NCBI RefSeq assembly: GCF_004022425.1
Contig: NZ_RBZY01000017.1
Coordinates: 1 to 59,582, forward strand
DNA length: 59,582 bases
Source of the DNA: Microbacterium enclense
GTDB taxonomy: Bacteria > Actinomycetota > Actinomycetes > Actinomycetales > Microbacteriaceae
Direction of reading: 5' to 3'
In this document: piece after piece, positions 20,115 through 27,445 of the stretch
Layout: each line of letters opens with the position of its first letter
Position numbering within the stretch: position 1 is the stretch's first letter
The notes under the pieces: generated by a model
Databases searched by the model: none
Told to the model about the DNA's origin: nothing
What the model saw: only the letters and a program-made list of their open reading frames with translations
Position numbers and translations under genes: made by a program

Positions 20115-21208
20115 CCCGCGGCCCCGGGCGCGTACACGGCGACCGCGAGCGCGTCGAGGACGTCGGCGGAGGCCGGCCCGAAGCTCAACACGGTGGTGTC
20201 CGCCATGTCGACGACGCGACGGTGGCGTCCGGCATCCGTCTGGGCGATCGCCGGGAGATGCTCGAGCAGGCCGTCGACGCCGCCCACCGACTCGAGACCC
20301 TTCGACATCATGATCAGCAGGTCGGGGTTCGCCTGGACGAGCGCCTCGTCGGTGATCGGCCGCATCCCCGTCCAGCCGATCTCCCCCGCGACGTCGGTGC
20401 CTCCGAGCGCGTCGATGAGGCTGTCTGCCCCGGACTCCTCGCCGAAGAGGTAGTAGACGCCCGACTGCCCGCGCACGTAGAGGAACATCATCCGGAGCTT
20501 CTGCGCGGGATCGGCGGGCGCGATCGCCGCGATCTGGGCGATCTTCTCCTCGGTGGCGGTGTTGCTGCGCGCGGCGAGAGCGGCCGCGCGCTCCGGGACG
20601 CCCAAGGCGTCGCCGACCTGCTGGATCAGCGCGCCCACGGACTCCAGCGACCGGCGCGAGTCGACCACGACGACCGGGATTCCGGCATCCCTCATCTGAA
20701 GGATGGTGTCCCACGGCCCGAGGCTCGTGTCGGTGAGGATCACGGTGGGGGCCGCGTCGAGGATCGCCTCCGCGTTCAGGTCATGGCCGTTCTCGGTCAC
20801 CACCGGCAGGTCGGCGGCCTCGGGGAAGGCGGTCGAGACGTCGCGGGCCACGACCGCGTCGCCCAACCCCAGCTCGAAGACGATGCGCGAGAGCGAGCCG
20901 TAGACGTCGAGCGTGAGGATGCGCGAGGTGTCCGCCACGGTGACCGCGGTGCCCTGCGCGTCGGTGACGACCGCCGGCAAGGTCTGCGCCCCCTCGGTCA
21001 CGGGATCGATCGGGGTGGATGCCGCCACGGCGGTGGAGGGACCCTCCCAGGCGAGGGGGTCGGCCACGGGCGTGACGTCGGCGAGCGCCGTCGTCGCACG
21101 CGCGTCCGCCGGGGACGCACCGTCGACGGCAGCGCAGGACGAGAGCGCAACGAGGGTGGCGAAGGCCAGGGCGAGCGCGGCGGATCCGCGCACTGATCGA
21201 CGAGTCAT
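20111..21208 (-). CDS. hmuT: Heme ABC transporter substrate-binding lipoprotein
   Basis: This membrane-tethered receptor binds heme and delivers it to HmuUV. It has 365 residues with a lipoprotein signal peptide whose lipobox is LSSC (cysteine near residue 24). The class III binding-protein fold shows as RILTLDVYGSLSRIVFELGL, AEAILDAAPTVILTD and the second lobe around LIDALGGTDVAGEIGW. The ATG at 21208 has the strong Shine-Dalgarno GGAGG. A DtxR/IdeR-like box lies 14 bases upstream and overlaps the -10. It is the first gene of a five-gene operon and is divergent from the large HtaA gene. Confidence 0.93.
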   Translation of the reverse strand: MTRRSVRGSAALALAFATLVALSSCAAVDGASPADARATTALADVTPVADPLAWEGPSTAVAASTPIDPVTEGAQTLPAVVTDAQGTAVTVADTSRILTLDVYGSLSRIVFELGLGDAVVARDVSTAFPEAADLPVVTENGHDLNAEAILDAAPTVILTDTSLGPWDTILQMRDAGIPVVVVDSRRSLESVGALIQQVGDALGVPERAAALAARSNTATEEKIAQIAAIAPADPAQKLRMMFLYVRGQSGVYYLFGEESGADSLIDALGGTDVAGEIGWTGMRPITDEALVQANPDLLIMMSKGLESVGGVDGLLEHLPAIAQTDAGRHRRVVDMADTTVLSFGPASADVLDALAVAVYAPGAAG

Positions 21209-21221
21209 GAAGACCTCCAAG

Positions 21222-21240
21222 TTAGGACAGCCTATCCTTA
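21222..21240 (-). promoter_or_regulatory. DtxR/IdeR-like iron box at the hmuT promoter
   Basis: TTAGGACAGCCTATCCTTA matches the IdeR/DtxR consensus TWAGGTWAGSCTWACCTWA at 16 of 19 positions by eye. It contains TAGGCT (21234-21229 on the minus strand), the likely -10 of hmuT. Iron-loaded repressor would block the polymerase directly. Confidence 0.8.
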
Positions 21241-21267
21241 ACATTGCCGCCGAGCGGGACTTCATGC

Positions 21268-21286
21268 TTAGGTAAGCCTAACCTGC
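21268..21286 (+). promoter_or_regulatory. DtxR/IdeR-like iron box at the HtaA promoter
   Basis: TTAGGTAAGCCTAACCT is the best iron box in the window, 17 of 19 consensus positions. It contains TAACCT (21279-21284), a likely -10 for the gene at 21354. The leader between is about 65 bases and holds a small hairpin (CCGACG...CGTCGG). Confidence 0.85.
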
Positions 21287-21353
21287 CCTTCACGCCCGAC
21301 ATCGGGCGCGGCCGACGCACGCCGTCGGAGACTTCCGGGGGCGGGAGAAGGGA

Positions 21354-23180
21354 ATGAACGTGGACTCCACAGCTCGACACCGCCGCCGACGGCCCCGCGC
21401 CGTCGCCGCCGCAACCCTCGCGGCCGCGGCACTGACGCTGGGCGGCGCCCTCGTCGCGGTGCCCGCGCACGCCGCGGGATCGCCGATCGACGGCGCGGTC
21501 TTCCGATGGGGCGTGAGCGCCGAGGCGAACTCCGCGGCCTTCGCACCGGGAACAGTGAACCTGCTCTCTGCCGGTATCGTCACCGCCGCGTCGTCGGCCG
21601 ACCGCGTGACGTCGACGAACTGGAAGCAGAGCGACGGCAACGTCGAGATCCTCAAGCTCCAGGCGGACGGCACGTACGCCGACGCGACGTTCGCGGGCCT
21701 GCGGACGGATGCCGACGGCACGACGATCACCACCGGCAACGGACTCGACTCGGGCCACATCGTCGAGATCGACGGCGGGACCGGAACGGTGGATGTCGAC
21801 GCCAATACGGCCGTCATCCAGTGGACGGGCTCGTTCACGTCGGCGTTCTACTCCGGCATGAGCCGGTCGTGGATCACCGACCCGAAGCTCACCGTCGCCT
21901 CCGACGGCACGGGCACCGTCACCGCGACCCTCGGGGGCTACGGAACCTCGATGGACGACCCCGACAAGTTCGAGAGCCTCACTCCCGTGCCCGACGTGGT
22001 CATCGCGACCCTGACCGGTGTGGATGTCACCCCCACCGGGTTCAGCGTGACGCCGGACTACCTCGGACGCACCGTCACCGTGCCGGCCGGTTCTGTCGCG
22101 CAGGTCACCGGCGGAGCGTTCTCCGGCGCCTTCCCCCAGTCGTTCGTCGACTTCCAGATCGCGACGGGCCAGGGCTCGTACTGGTACTCGTCGGGCGGAG
22201 CCGCGGACTCGCGTAAGCCCGCGACCCCGCTCTCGATCGCGTACACCGCCGCCGTCCCGTCCGGCCCGAGCGTGACCGTCTCGAAGACCAGCGGGCTCGC
22301 CCAGGGCGAAACCGTCACGGTGAGCGGCAGCGGCTTCCTGCCGTCCGGCACCGCCACGAACGGCACCCGCCCGCCGTTGGCCGGGAAGTTCAGCGGCGCG
22401 TACGTGGTGTTCGGGAAGTTCGCCGACACGTGGAAGCCGTCCGCGGGCGCCCCGTCCTCCTCCCGCTCGGTGATCACCCAGAAGTGGGCCGTGCCGGCCG
22501 AGAGCATGTCGACGATCGGCGGCACGAACAGCGGCGCGATCGAGCTGAAGCCCGACGGCACGTTCTCGGTCGACCTCGCGCTGACGACCACCGAGGCCCA
22601 GAACCTGGCCGCCGGCACGTTCGGTATCGCCACCTACGGCGGCAGCGGTGCGGTCCACGCCCCCTTCGAGACGTTCACCCCGGTCACCTTCGCGGCGGCC
22701 TCCGACGTGATCGTCGACGTTCCCGCCTGGGTCGACAACCCGACCGGCTCGTTCGGCTGGGCCTTCGCCGGCACCTCGCCCGCCAACCTCGGCACCGCCG
22801 TCCAGGACGGCGCGAACTTCGTGGCATCCGGGTCGCTCACCGACATCGTCGTGACGGACACCCGCGCCGGCGGCACCGCGCCGTACACGTGGAGCATCTC
22901 CGGACAGGTCGGCGACTTCGCGTCGTCGACGGGCGAGACGTTCTCGGGTGATCTGCTCGGCTGGAAGCCGAAGCTCGTCTCGGCGGGCTCGAGCGTCGCC
23001 GCGGGTGCCGAGGTCTCCTCGACGCGCCTCGGCGGCACGGGCCTGGGCTCGTCGCGGGTGCTGGCCTCGTCGACGGCCGCCGCCAGCGCCACGATCGGGG
23101 CCGACCTCGCCCTCGTCATCCCGGGGACGACCCCCGCGGGCGACTACGCGAGCAAGCTCACCATCACCGCCCTCCAGTAA
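21354..23180 (+). CDS. Secreted HtaA heme-binding protein with WxL-like C-terminal domain
   Basis: The 608-residue protein has a signal peptide ending VPAHAAG (about residue 41). An HtaA domain follows (about 45-300; AVFRWGVSAEANSAAF to FPQSFVDFQ), then a second domain (about 303-445; VTVSGSGFLPSGT to FETFTPVTF) shared with the protein at 16988. The C-terminal domain (about 455-608) looks like the WxL cell-wall domain of Gram-positives: VTDTRAGGTAPYTWSIS carries the DTR...W-x-I pattern and the end is GDYASKLTITALQ. It has no membrane helix or LPxTG. The next gene encodes a DUF916 protein, the usual WxL partner. Iron control through the box at 21268 is likely. The HtaA part is firm; the WxL call rests on pattern reading. 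Confidence 0.88.
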   Translation: MNVDSTARHRRRRPRAVAAATLAAAALTLGGALVAVPAHAAGSPIDGAVFRWGVSAEANSAAFAPGTVNLLSAGIVTAASSADRVTSTNWKQSDGNVEILKLQADGTYADATFAGLRTDADGTTITTGNGLDSGHIVEIDGGTGTVDVDANTAVIQWTGSFTSAFYSGMSRSWITDPKLTVASDGTGTVTATLGGYGTSMDDPDKFESLTPVPDVVIATLTGVDVTPTGFSVTPDYLGRTVTVPAGSVAQVTGGAFSGAFPQSFVDFQIATGQGSYWYSSGGAADSRKPATPLSIAYTAAVPSGPSVTVSKTSGLAQGETVTVSGSGFLPSGTATNGTRPPLAGKFSGAYVVFGKFADTWKPSAGAPSSSRSVITQKWAVPAESMSTIGGTNSGAIELKPDGTFSVDLALTTTEAQNLAAGTFGIATYGGSGAVHAPFETFTPVTFAAASDVIVDVPAWVDNPTGSFGWAFAGTSPANLGTAVQDGANFVASGSLTDIVVTDTRAGGTAPYTWSISGQVGDFASSTGETFSGDLLGWKPKLVSAGSSVAAGAEVSSTRLGGTGLGSSRVLASSTAAASATIGADLALVIPGTTPAGDYASKLTITALQ

Positions 23181-23188
23181 TCACCGAC

Positions 23189-23218
23189 GCGGGGTCGCGG
23201 CACCCGCCGGGACCCCGC
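23189..23218 (+). terminator. Hairpin between the HtaA-WxL and DUF916 genes
   Basis: GCGGGGTC (23189-23196) pairs with GACCCCGC (23211-23218), with a further CGG/CCG pair in the loop and no T-run. It may weaken read-through from the surface-protein gene or protect its 3' end. Confidence 0.5.
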
Positions 23219-23242
23219 GCTCCACCGACCCGAAAGACCCTC

Positions 23243-24250
23243 GTGACCGTGATCCGACACGTCCGCCTCCTCGCCGTCGCCGCGGCGCTCGCCCTCGCCC
23301 TCTCCGCCTCTCCGCCGGCGCACGCCGAGGACGGCGGCATCGCCTGGAGCGTGCAGACCGGTGACAACGCGAACGGCACCGGGCGAGCGAACTTCGCCTA
23401 CACGGTCGACCCCGGCGCGGTCGTGTCGGACACCATGATCGTCGTCAACACCGGGACCGAACCGCTCCCCCTCAGCGTCTACGCGGCCGACGCCTTCACA
23501 ACGGCGAGCGGTGAGATCGACGTGCTCGCCGATGGTACCCCCTCCCAGGATGCCGGGACCTGGGTCTCGGTGGAGCGCACCGGCCTCGACCTGGCACCGG
23601 GGCAGTCCGCGGAGATCCCCTTCACCCTCACGGTGCCCGCGGACGCGCGCCCGGGCGACCACTCGGCCGGGATCGTGACGTCGCTCACGAGCCGGGATGC
23701 CGCGAGCTCGCTGTCCGTCGAACGGCGCCTCGGCACCCGCATCACCGTCCGCGTCGCGGGCGACCTCGTCCCCGCCGCGTCGATCACGGCCGTGACGGCG
23801 CGGTACGAGGGGTCGTGGAACCCGTTCGAGTCGGGTCGTGTCGTCGTGCAGTACGCGCTGCAGAACACCGGGAACACCCGCCTGACCGGCGTCGAAGCCC
23901 TCACCGTCGACGGGATCGCGCCCGCCGCCGCGGCGCGGACGCAGCTGCCCGAGATCCTGACGGGGTCGACCATCGAGGTCACCCGGGAGATCCCGGCGTT
24001 CTCGCTCGGATGGCTCGGCGGCCGGGTCGCGATCGAACCGGAGGGCGTCGGCCTGGGCGCGGGGGTCGTCGCGCCCCTCGTCGCCGAATACGGGGTCGTG
24101 GCCCCGCCCTGGAGCCTCTATGCGCTGATCGTCGCCGTGATCGGCGGGGTCGTCGTGCTCGTGATCGTCGCGCGTCGTCGCGCGGCCGGCCGTCGCTCGA
24201 CGACGGACACCGCCGAAGCGCGGGACCCCGAGGTCGCTCAGGCGATCTGA
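23243..24250 (+). CDS. DUF916-type (WxL-partner) membrane-anchored surface protein
   Basis: This 335-residue protein has a signal peptide (LLAVAAALALALSASPPAHA). A DUF916/WxLIP-like domain (about 35-160; NFAYTVDPGAVVSDTMIVVN, then LDLAPGQSAEIPFTLTVP) leads into a second beta domain (about 165-285). One membrane helix (LYALIVAVIGGVVVLVIV, about 295-315) and a basic tail end it. In Firmicutes such proteins bind peptidoglycan and hold WxL-domain proteins at the wall. Here it directly follows an HtaA protein with a WxL-like end, so it probably anchors the heme receptor. GTG start at 23243. Its last 13 bases overlap the convergent heme oxygenase gene. Confidence 0.82.
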   Translation: MTVIRHVRLLAVAAALALALSASPPAHAEDGGIAWSVQTGDNANGTGRANFAYTVDPGAVVSDTMIVVNTGTEPLPLSVYAADAFTTASGEIDVLADGTPSQDAGTWVSVERTGLDLAPGQSAEIPFTLTVPADARPGDHSAGIVTSLTSRDAASSLSVERRLGTRITVRVAGDLVPAASITAVTARYEGSWNPFESGRVVVQYALQNTGNTRLTGVEALTVDGIAPAAAARTQLPEILTGSTIEVTREIPAFSLGWLGGRVAIEPEGVGLGAGVVAPLVAEYGVVAPPWSLYALIVAVIGGVVVLVIVARRRAAGRRSTTDTAEARDPEVAQAI

Positions 24251-24891
24251 GCGGCCTTGGCGCGCGCCAGGTCTTCGAACAGCTCGGTATTGAAGCGGTA
24301 CGCGACGAGCACCTCGTCGATCACGCGCTCCTTCTCGTCGGCGCTCCACGGAGCGGCATCCAGCTTGTCCCGGTACACGTTCTTGAACTCTTCGGGGTTG
24401 GCGATGTCACCGAAGAGGTAGAAGCCGATGCCGTTCGTCTCGAAGCCGAACCGACGCCGCATGAGACGCCCGATGAACTGCCCGCCCGACAGGTCGCCGA
24501 GGTAGCGCGTGTAGTGGTGGGCGACGAATCCGCCCGGCCACGTCGCCGCCACGCGACGGATCCGCGCGACGTAGGCCTGCGTCGTGGGAAGAGGCGTCAC
24601 GATCTCGCGCCACTCGGGGCCGATGAGGAACGCGAGGTCGGCCTCGATGGCGGGGAGCCGCGTGAGCTTGTCGCTGAGGAACACGGATGCCACCGGGTCG
24701 AGGCGCATCCGATCCGTGGCCTCCTCGAGGGCGGCGTAGATGAACCAGTGCTGCGTGACGAGGGCGACGTAGTCCTCGCGCGTTCCGGCACCGCTCATCA
24801 GATCGGCCATGAAGCCGGCGTGCTCGCTCGTGGAGTGGGCGCTGCGGGAGCGCTCGCGGAGGGCGGCGGAGAAGGAGAGGACGTCGCTCAT
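24238..24891 (-). CDS. hmuO: Heme oxygenase (biliverdin-producing)
   Basis: This cytoplasmic enzyme opens heme to release iron, CO and biliverdin. It has 217 residues, as in corynebacterial HmuO. The proximal heme ligand should be His19 in RSRSAHSTSEH. The distal helix glycines are in RYLGDLSGGQ. The substrate-entry region HHYTRYLGDLSGG and FYLFGDI follow. The ATG at 24891 is six bases downstream of a TATGAT -10 box, and a DtxR/IdeR-like box covers the -35 zone, so it should be a leaderless, iron-repressed gene. Its 3' end overlaps the convergent DUF916 gene. Confidence 0.96.
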   Translation of the reverse strand: MSDVLSFSAALRERSRSAHSTSEHAGFMADLMSGAGTREDYVALVTQHWFIYAALEEATDRMRLDPVASVFLSDKLTRLPAIEADLAFLIGPEWREIVTPLPTTQAYVARIRRVAATWPGGFVAHHYTRYLGDLSGGQFIGRLMRRRFGFETNGIGFYLFGDIANPEEFKNVYRDKLDAAPWSADEKERVIDEVLVAYRFNTELFEDLARAKAAQIA

Positions 24892-24897
24892 GAGGAC

Positions 24898-24931
24898 ATC
24901 ATACGCAAAAGGTTAGGTAACCCTAACCTTT
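24898..24931 (-). promoter_or_regulatory. hmuO promoter with DtxR/IdeR-like iron box
   Basis: TATGAT (24903-24898 on the minus strand) is six bases before the hmuO ATG. TTAGGTAACCCTAACCTTT (24913-24931) matches the iron-box consensus at about 17 of 19 and sits over the -35 position. Confidence 0.82.
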
Positions 24932-24944
24932 AATTCTGTCGGCG

Positions 24945-25244
24945 TCAGTGCGGGCGAGCGGGCACTCCGAGACGACGGCACGCCTCGTCGTACAGTGCGA
25001 CGATCTCGCGGCGCACCTCGGCGCGCTCGGTGATGGATCCGCCGAGCCACGGAACCCGCAGCGCCACGGCGTCGGGTCCGACGACCCAGTCGCCGCCCGC
25101 GCCGTCGAAGCCGGTCATCTCCGCCGTCGTCGCCTCGGGATCCGGACCGAACGCCCGCGCGATGAGGACGTTGTCGTCGTGGTGGTCGCCGTTCATGTGC
25201 GCAAGGACGGCGCGGCGGACCTCTGGGGCGAATTCATGGCTCAT
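24945..25244 (-). CDS. DUF2470 heme-utilisation protein
   Basis: A 99-residue stand-alone DUF2470 domain. It opens VRRAVLAHMNGDHHDDNVLI, where the HMNxDHxDD cluster is the hallmark of this family. The same domain forms the C-terminal part of HugZ/HutZ-type heme-degrading proteins and of a plant heme-oxygenase-binding protein. It lies 53 bases upstream of hmuO in the same orientation and has its own iron box, so a role as heme carrier or helper to heme oxygenase is likely but not shown. The ATG at 25244 overlaps the first base of the iron box. Confidence 0.88.
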   Translation of the reverse strand: MSHEFAPEVRRAVLAHMNGDHHDDNVLIARAFGPDPEATTAEMTGFDGAGGDWVVGPDAVALRVPWLGGSITERAEVRREIVALYDEACRRLGVPARPH

Positions 25245-25262
25245 TAGGTAACCCTAACTTCC
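25244..25262 (-). promoter_or_regulatory. DtxR/IdeR-like iron box over the DUF2470 start
   Basis: TTAGGTAACCCTAACTT runs from the A of the ATG upstream. On the minus strand it includes TAGGGT (25256-25251), a -10 box six bases from the ATG. A bound repressor would cover both -10 and transcription start of a leaderless message. Confidence 0.75.
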
Positions 25263-25297
25263 TGGCCGGACGTGCCGCACTGCCCGGGCGCGCGCGC

Positions 25298-26260
25298 TCA
25301 GCCGCGGAACGCCGCGAGCCGCTCGCGCATCACGGCCACGGCGTCGGCGTTGTCGTCGATCAGCACCGAGTGCCGACCGAGGGGCGCGGCGACAGCCCCG
25401 AGCGTGCCGCTGCCGGCGAACATGTCCAGCACCCGGTCGCCTGGACGACTGGATGCCTGGACCATCCGCCGCAGCACGCCCTCGGGCTTCTGTGTCGGGT
25501 AGCCCGTCTTCTCGCGACCCGTGGTCGGCACGATCGTGTGCCACCAGACGTCGGTGGGCATCTTGCCGCGGGCGGCCTTCTCGGCGGTCACGAGGCCCGG
25601 AGCCATGTAGGGCTCGCGGTCCACGGCATCCGAATCGAAGAAGTACCGCTGCGGATTCTTCACGTAGACGAGGATCGTCTCGTGCTTCGTCGGCCACCGA
25701 CGCCGGGTCTTGGCCCCGTAGTCGTACGCCCAGATGAGCTCGTTGAGGAAGCGCTCACGCCCGAACAGCGCGTCGCACATGACCTTGGCGTAGTGCACCT
25801 CGCGGTAGTCGAGGTGGAGGTAGAGCGTGCCGTCGTCGGCGAGGAGGCGCCACGCCTCCTCGAGACGCGGCTCGAGGAACGCCCAGTAGTCGTCGAAACG
25901 GTCGTCGTAGGTGCGCAGGTCGCCGCGGAGCCGCGAGTATTCGCGCCCGTGGAATCCGCGGTGCACGACCGGCGCCGCGGCGGGTTCCTCCTCGCCGGGG
26001 AAGACGAGCATCGCCGGGTCGTGGGGCGGTTCGGATGCCAGGATCAGCGGTTCCTCGGCCTCCGCAGCCTCGTCGACCGCCGGAGCCCGGCGGGCGGACT
26101 CCACCGCCTTCGACCGCGTGCGGCCGGTGTTGAACGGCGGGTCGAGGTAGACGAGCGTGAACGAGCCGTCGGGCAGACCGGGCGTGATGGCGAGGTTGTC
26201 GGCGTGGTGGATCTCGACGGTGCCGTGGTCGAAGACACCGTCCAGGGTCGTGCCGCTCAC
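25298..26260 (-). CDS. Orphan beta-class DNA methyltransferase (N6-adenine or N4-cytosine)
   Basis: This 320-residue enzyme has the catalytic motif DPPF at residues 40-43 and the S-adenosylmethionine motif FAGSGT near residues 281-286. That order defines the beta class, to which the GANTC enzyme CcrM and many N4/N6 enzymes belong. The central part (LNELIWAYDYGAKTRRRWP, HIVPTTGREKTGYPTQKP) matches conserved actinobacterial site-specific methylases. About 40 acidic residues (EEAEEPLILASEP region) are inserted after DPPF. No restriction enzyme is nearby, so it is an orphan, likely for regulation or repair strand marking. The GTG start at 26260 overlaps the lipoate ligase stop as GTGA, an unexpected pairing. 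The recognition site is unknown. Confidence 0.9.
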   Translation of the reverse strand: MSGTTLDGVFDHGTVEIHHADNLAITPGLPDGSFTLVYLDPPFNTGRTRSKAVESARRAPAVDEAAEAEEPLILASEPPHDPAMLVFPGEEEPAAAPVVHRGFHGREYSRLRGDLRTYDDRFDDYWAFLEPRLEEAWRLLADDGTLYLHLDYREVHYAKVMCDALFGRERFLNELIWAYDYGAKTRRRWPTKHETILVYVKNPQRYFFDSDAVDREPYMAPGLVTAEKAARGKMPTDVWWHTIVPTTGREKTGYPTQKPEGVLRRMVQASSRPGDRVLDMFAGSGTLGAVAAPLGRHSVLIDDNADAVAVMRERLAAFRG

Positions 26261-27306
26261 GGAACGCGCTGGAGCCACGCGTCGGTGGCGAACTTCGCCG
26301 CGACCAGGGCCTCGGCCTCGGCGTATTCCTCTTCGGTGACGTGGCCGGTCGTGGCGCCGTAGAGGGTCGTGAACGTGTCGATGAACCGCTGGATCACGGC
26401 ATCCCGGGCCAGGCCCGTCTGACTCCGGAGGGGATCGACGCGCTTCGCCGCCGAGACCGTGCCCTTGTCGCTGAGCTTCTCGCGGCCGATGCGGAGCACC
26501 TCGGTGAGCACCTGGCCGTCCATGTCGTAGCTGAGCGTCGCGTGGTGGAGCACGCCGCCGTTGGCGAGCCGCTTCTGCGCGGCACCGCCGATCTTGCCGT
26601 GGGGGCCGGCGATGTCGTTGAGCGGCTGGTAGACCGCGTCGATGCCGAGCGAGCGCAGCGCCTGCAGCACCCAGTCGTCGAGGAACGCGTAGGAGTCGGC
26701 GAACGTCATGCCCGCGACGAGCGAGGCGGGGACGTACAGCGAGTACGTCACGATCGAGTTGGCGGCCATGAGCATGGCGCCGCCGCCGGAGATTCGTCGC
26801 ACGACGTCGAAGCCGTGCTTCGCGGCACCCTCGGGATCGACCTCGTTGCGCAGCGACTGGAACGACCCGATGACGACGGCGTTCTCGTTCCACTCCCAGA
26901 GGCGCAGCGTCGGCTTCCGCAGTCCCGCGCCGACGCGCGCGGTGAGCACCTCGTCGAGCGCGAGGTTCATGCGTGGCGACACCGGGGCGTCGTGCACGAC
27001 CTCCCATTCGAAGTCGGCCCAGCCGGGCGCGGTCACCAGCGCGCGACGGATGGCGGTGGCCACCGCCTCGGGCGTGAAGCCGAGCAGCTGCGCGCCCTCC
27101 GGGAGAGCCGCGCGGATCGCCGCCGCGATCGTCGGGACGTCCGACTCCACCGGGAGGCCGTTCACGGCGGCGTCGATGTCGTCCAACGCGTCGTCGGGCT
27201 CGAGGAAGAAGTCGCCCGCGAGGTGGAAGCCGGCGATGCGGCCGTCGCGCTCCTCGAGGTCGACGACGACCAGCTTTCCGCCGGGGACCTTGTACTCGCC
27301 GTGCAT
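26257..27306 (-). CDS. Lipoate-protein ligase with N-terminal accessory domain
   Basis: The enzyme attaches lipoate (or octanoate) to E2 subunits and GcvH using ATP. It has 349 residues. Residues 1-85 (GEYKVPGGKLVVVDLEERDG) resemble the accessory domain that usually lies at the C-terminus of LplA or in the separate LplB. The catalytic domain follows, with RRISGGGAMLMAANSIVTYS and the lysine region HGKIGGAAQKR near residue 240. So the domain order is swapped against E. coli LplA. The ATG at 27306 follows a TAGGCT -10 box by six bases. Together with the methylase it forms a two-gene unit. Confidence 0.9.
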   Translation of the reverse strand: MHGEYKVPGGKLVVVDLEERDGRIAGFHLAGDFFLEPDDALDDIDAAVNGLPVESDVPTIAAAIRAALPEGAQLLGFTPEAVATAIRRALVTAPGWADFEWEVVHDAPVSPRMNLALDEVLTARVGAGLRKPTLRLWEWNENAVVIGSFQSLRNEVDPEGAAKHGFDVVRRISGGGAMLMAANSIVTYSLYVPASLVAGMTFADSYAFLDDWVLQALRSLGIDAVYQPLNDIAGPHGKIGGAAQKRLANGGVLHHATLSYDMDGQVLTEVLRIGREKLSDKGTVSAAKRVDPLRSQTGLARDAVIQRFIDTFTTLYGATTGHVTEEEYAEAEALVAAKFATDAWLQRVP

Positions 27307-27318
27307 GCCCCCAGCCTA
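27307..27318 (-). promoter_or_regulatory. Leaderless -10 box of the lipoate ligase gene
   Basis: TAGGCT (27318-27313) then six bases (GGGGGC) then the ATG. Same hexamer and spacing as at pheA and at the ATP-grasp gene starting at 42797. Confidence 0.55.
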
Positions 27319-27351
27319 CGGCGGGTGCGCGGCGAGCCCGCCCCGCGGCGC

Positions 27352-27424
27352 GAGAACAGGCGATGCGCCCAGGACAGGCCGATCCCCCGCGGATCGCCCT
27401 GTTTCCGTGGCATCCCCTGTTCTC
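27352..27424. repeat. Intergenic repeat, family A, copy 2
   Basis: Outer arms GAGAACAGG (27352-27360) and CCTGTTCTC (27416-27424) are perfect. The inner stem (GGACAGGCCGATCC against GGATCGCCCTGTTTCC) is imperfect. The sequence matches the copy at 8597 over most of its length, including the GTGRCATCCCCTGTTCT end. It lies 21 bases after the hydrolase stop. Confidence 0.75.
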
Positions 27425-27445
27425 AGAACATGGATGCCACGCCCT

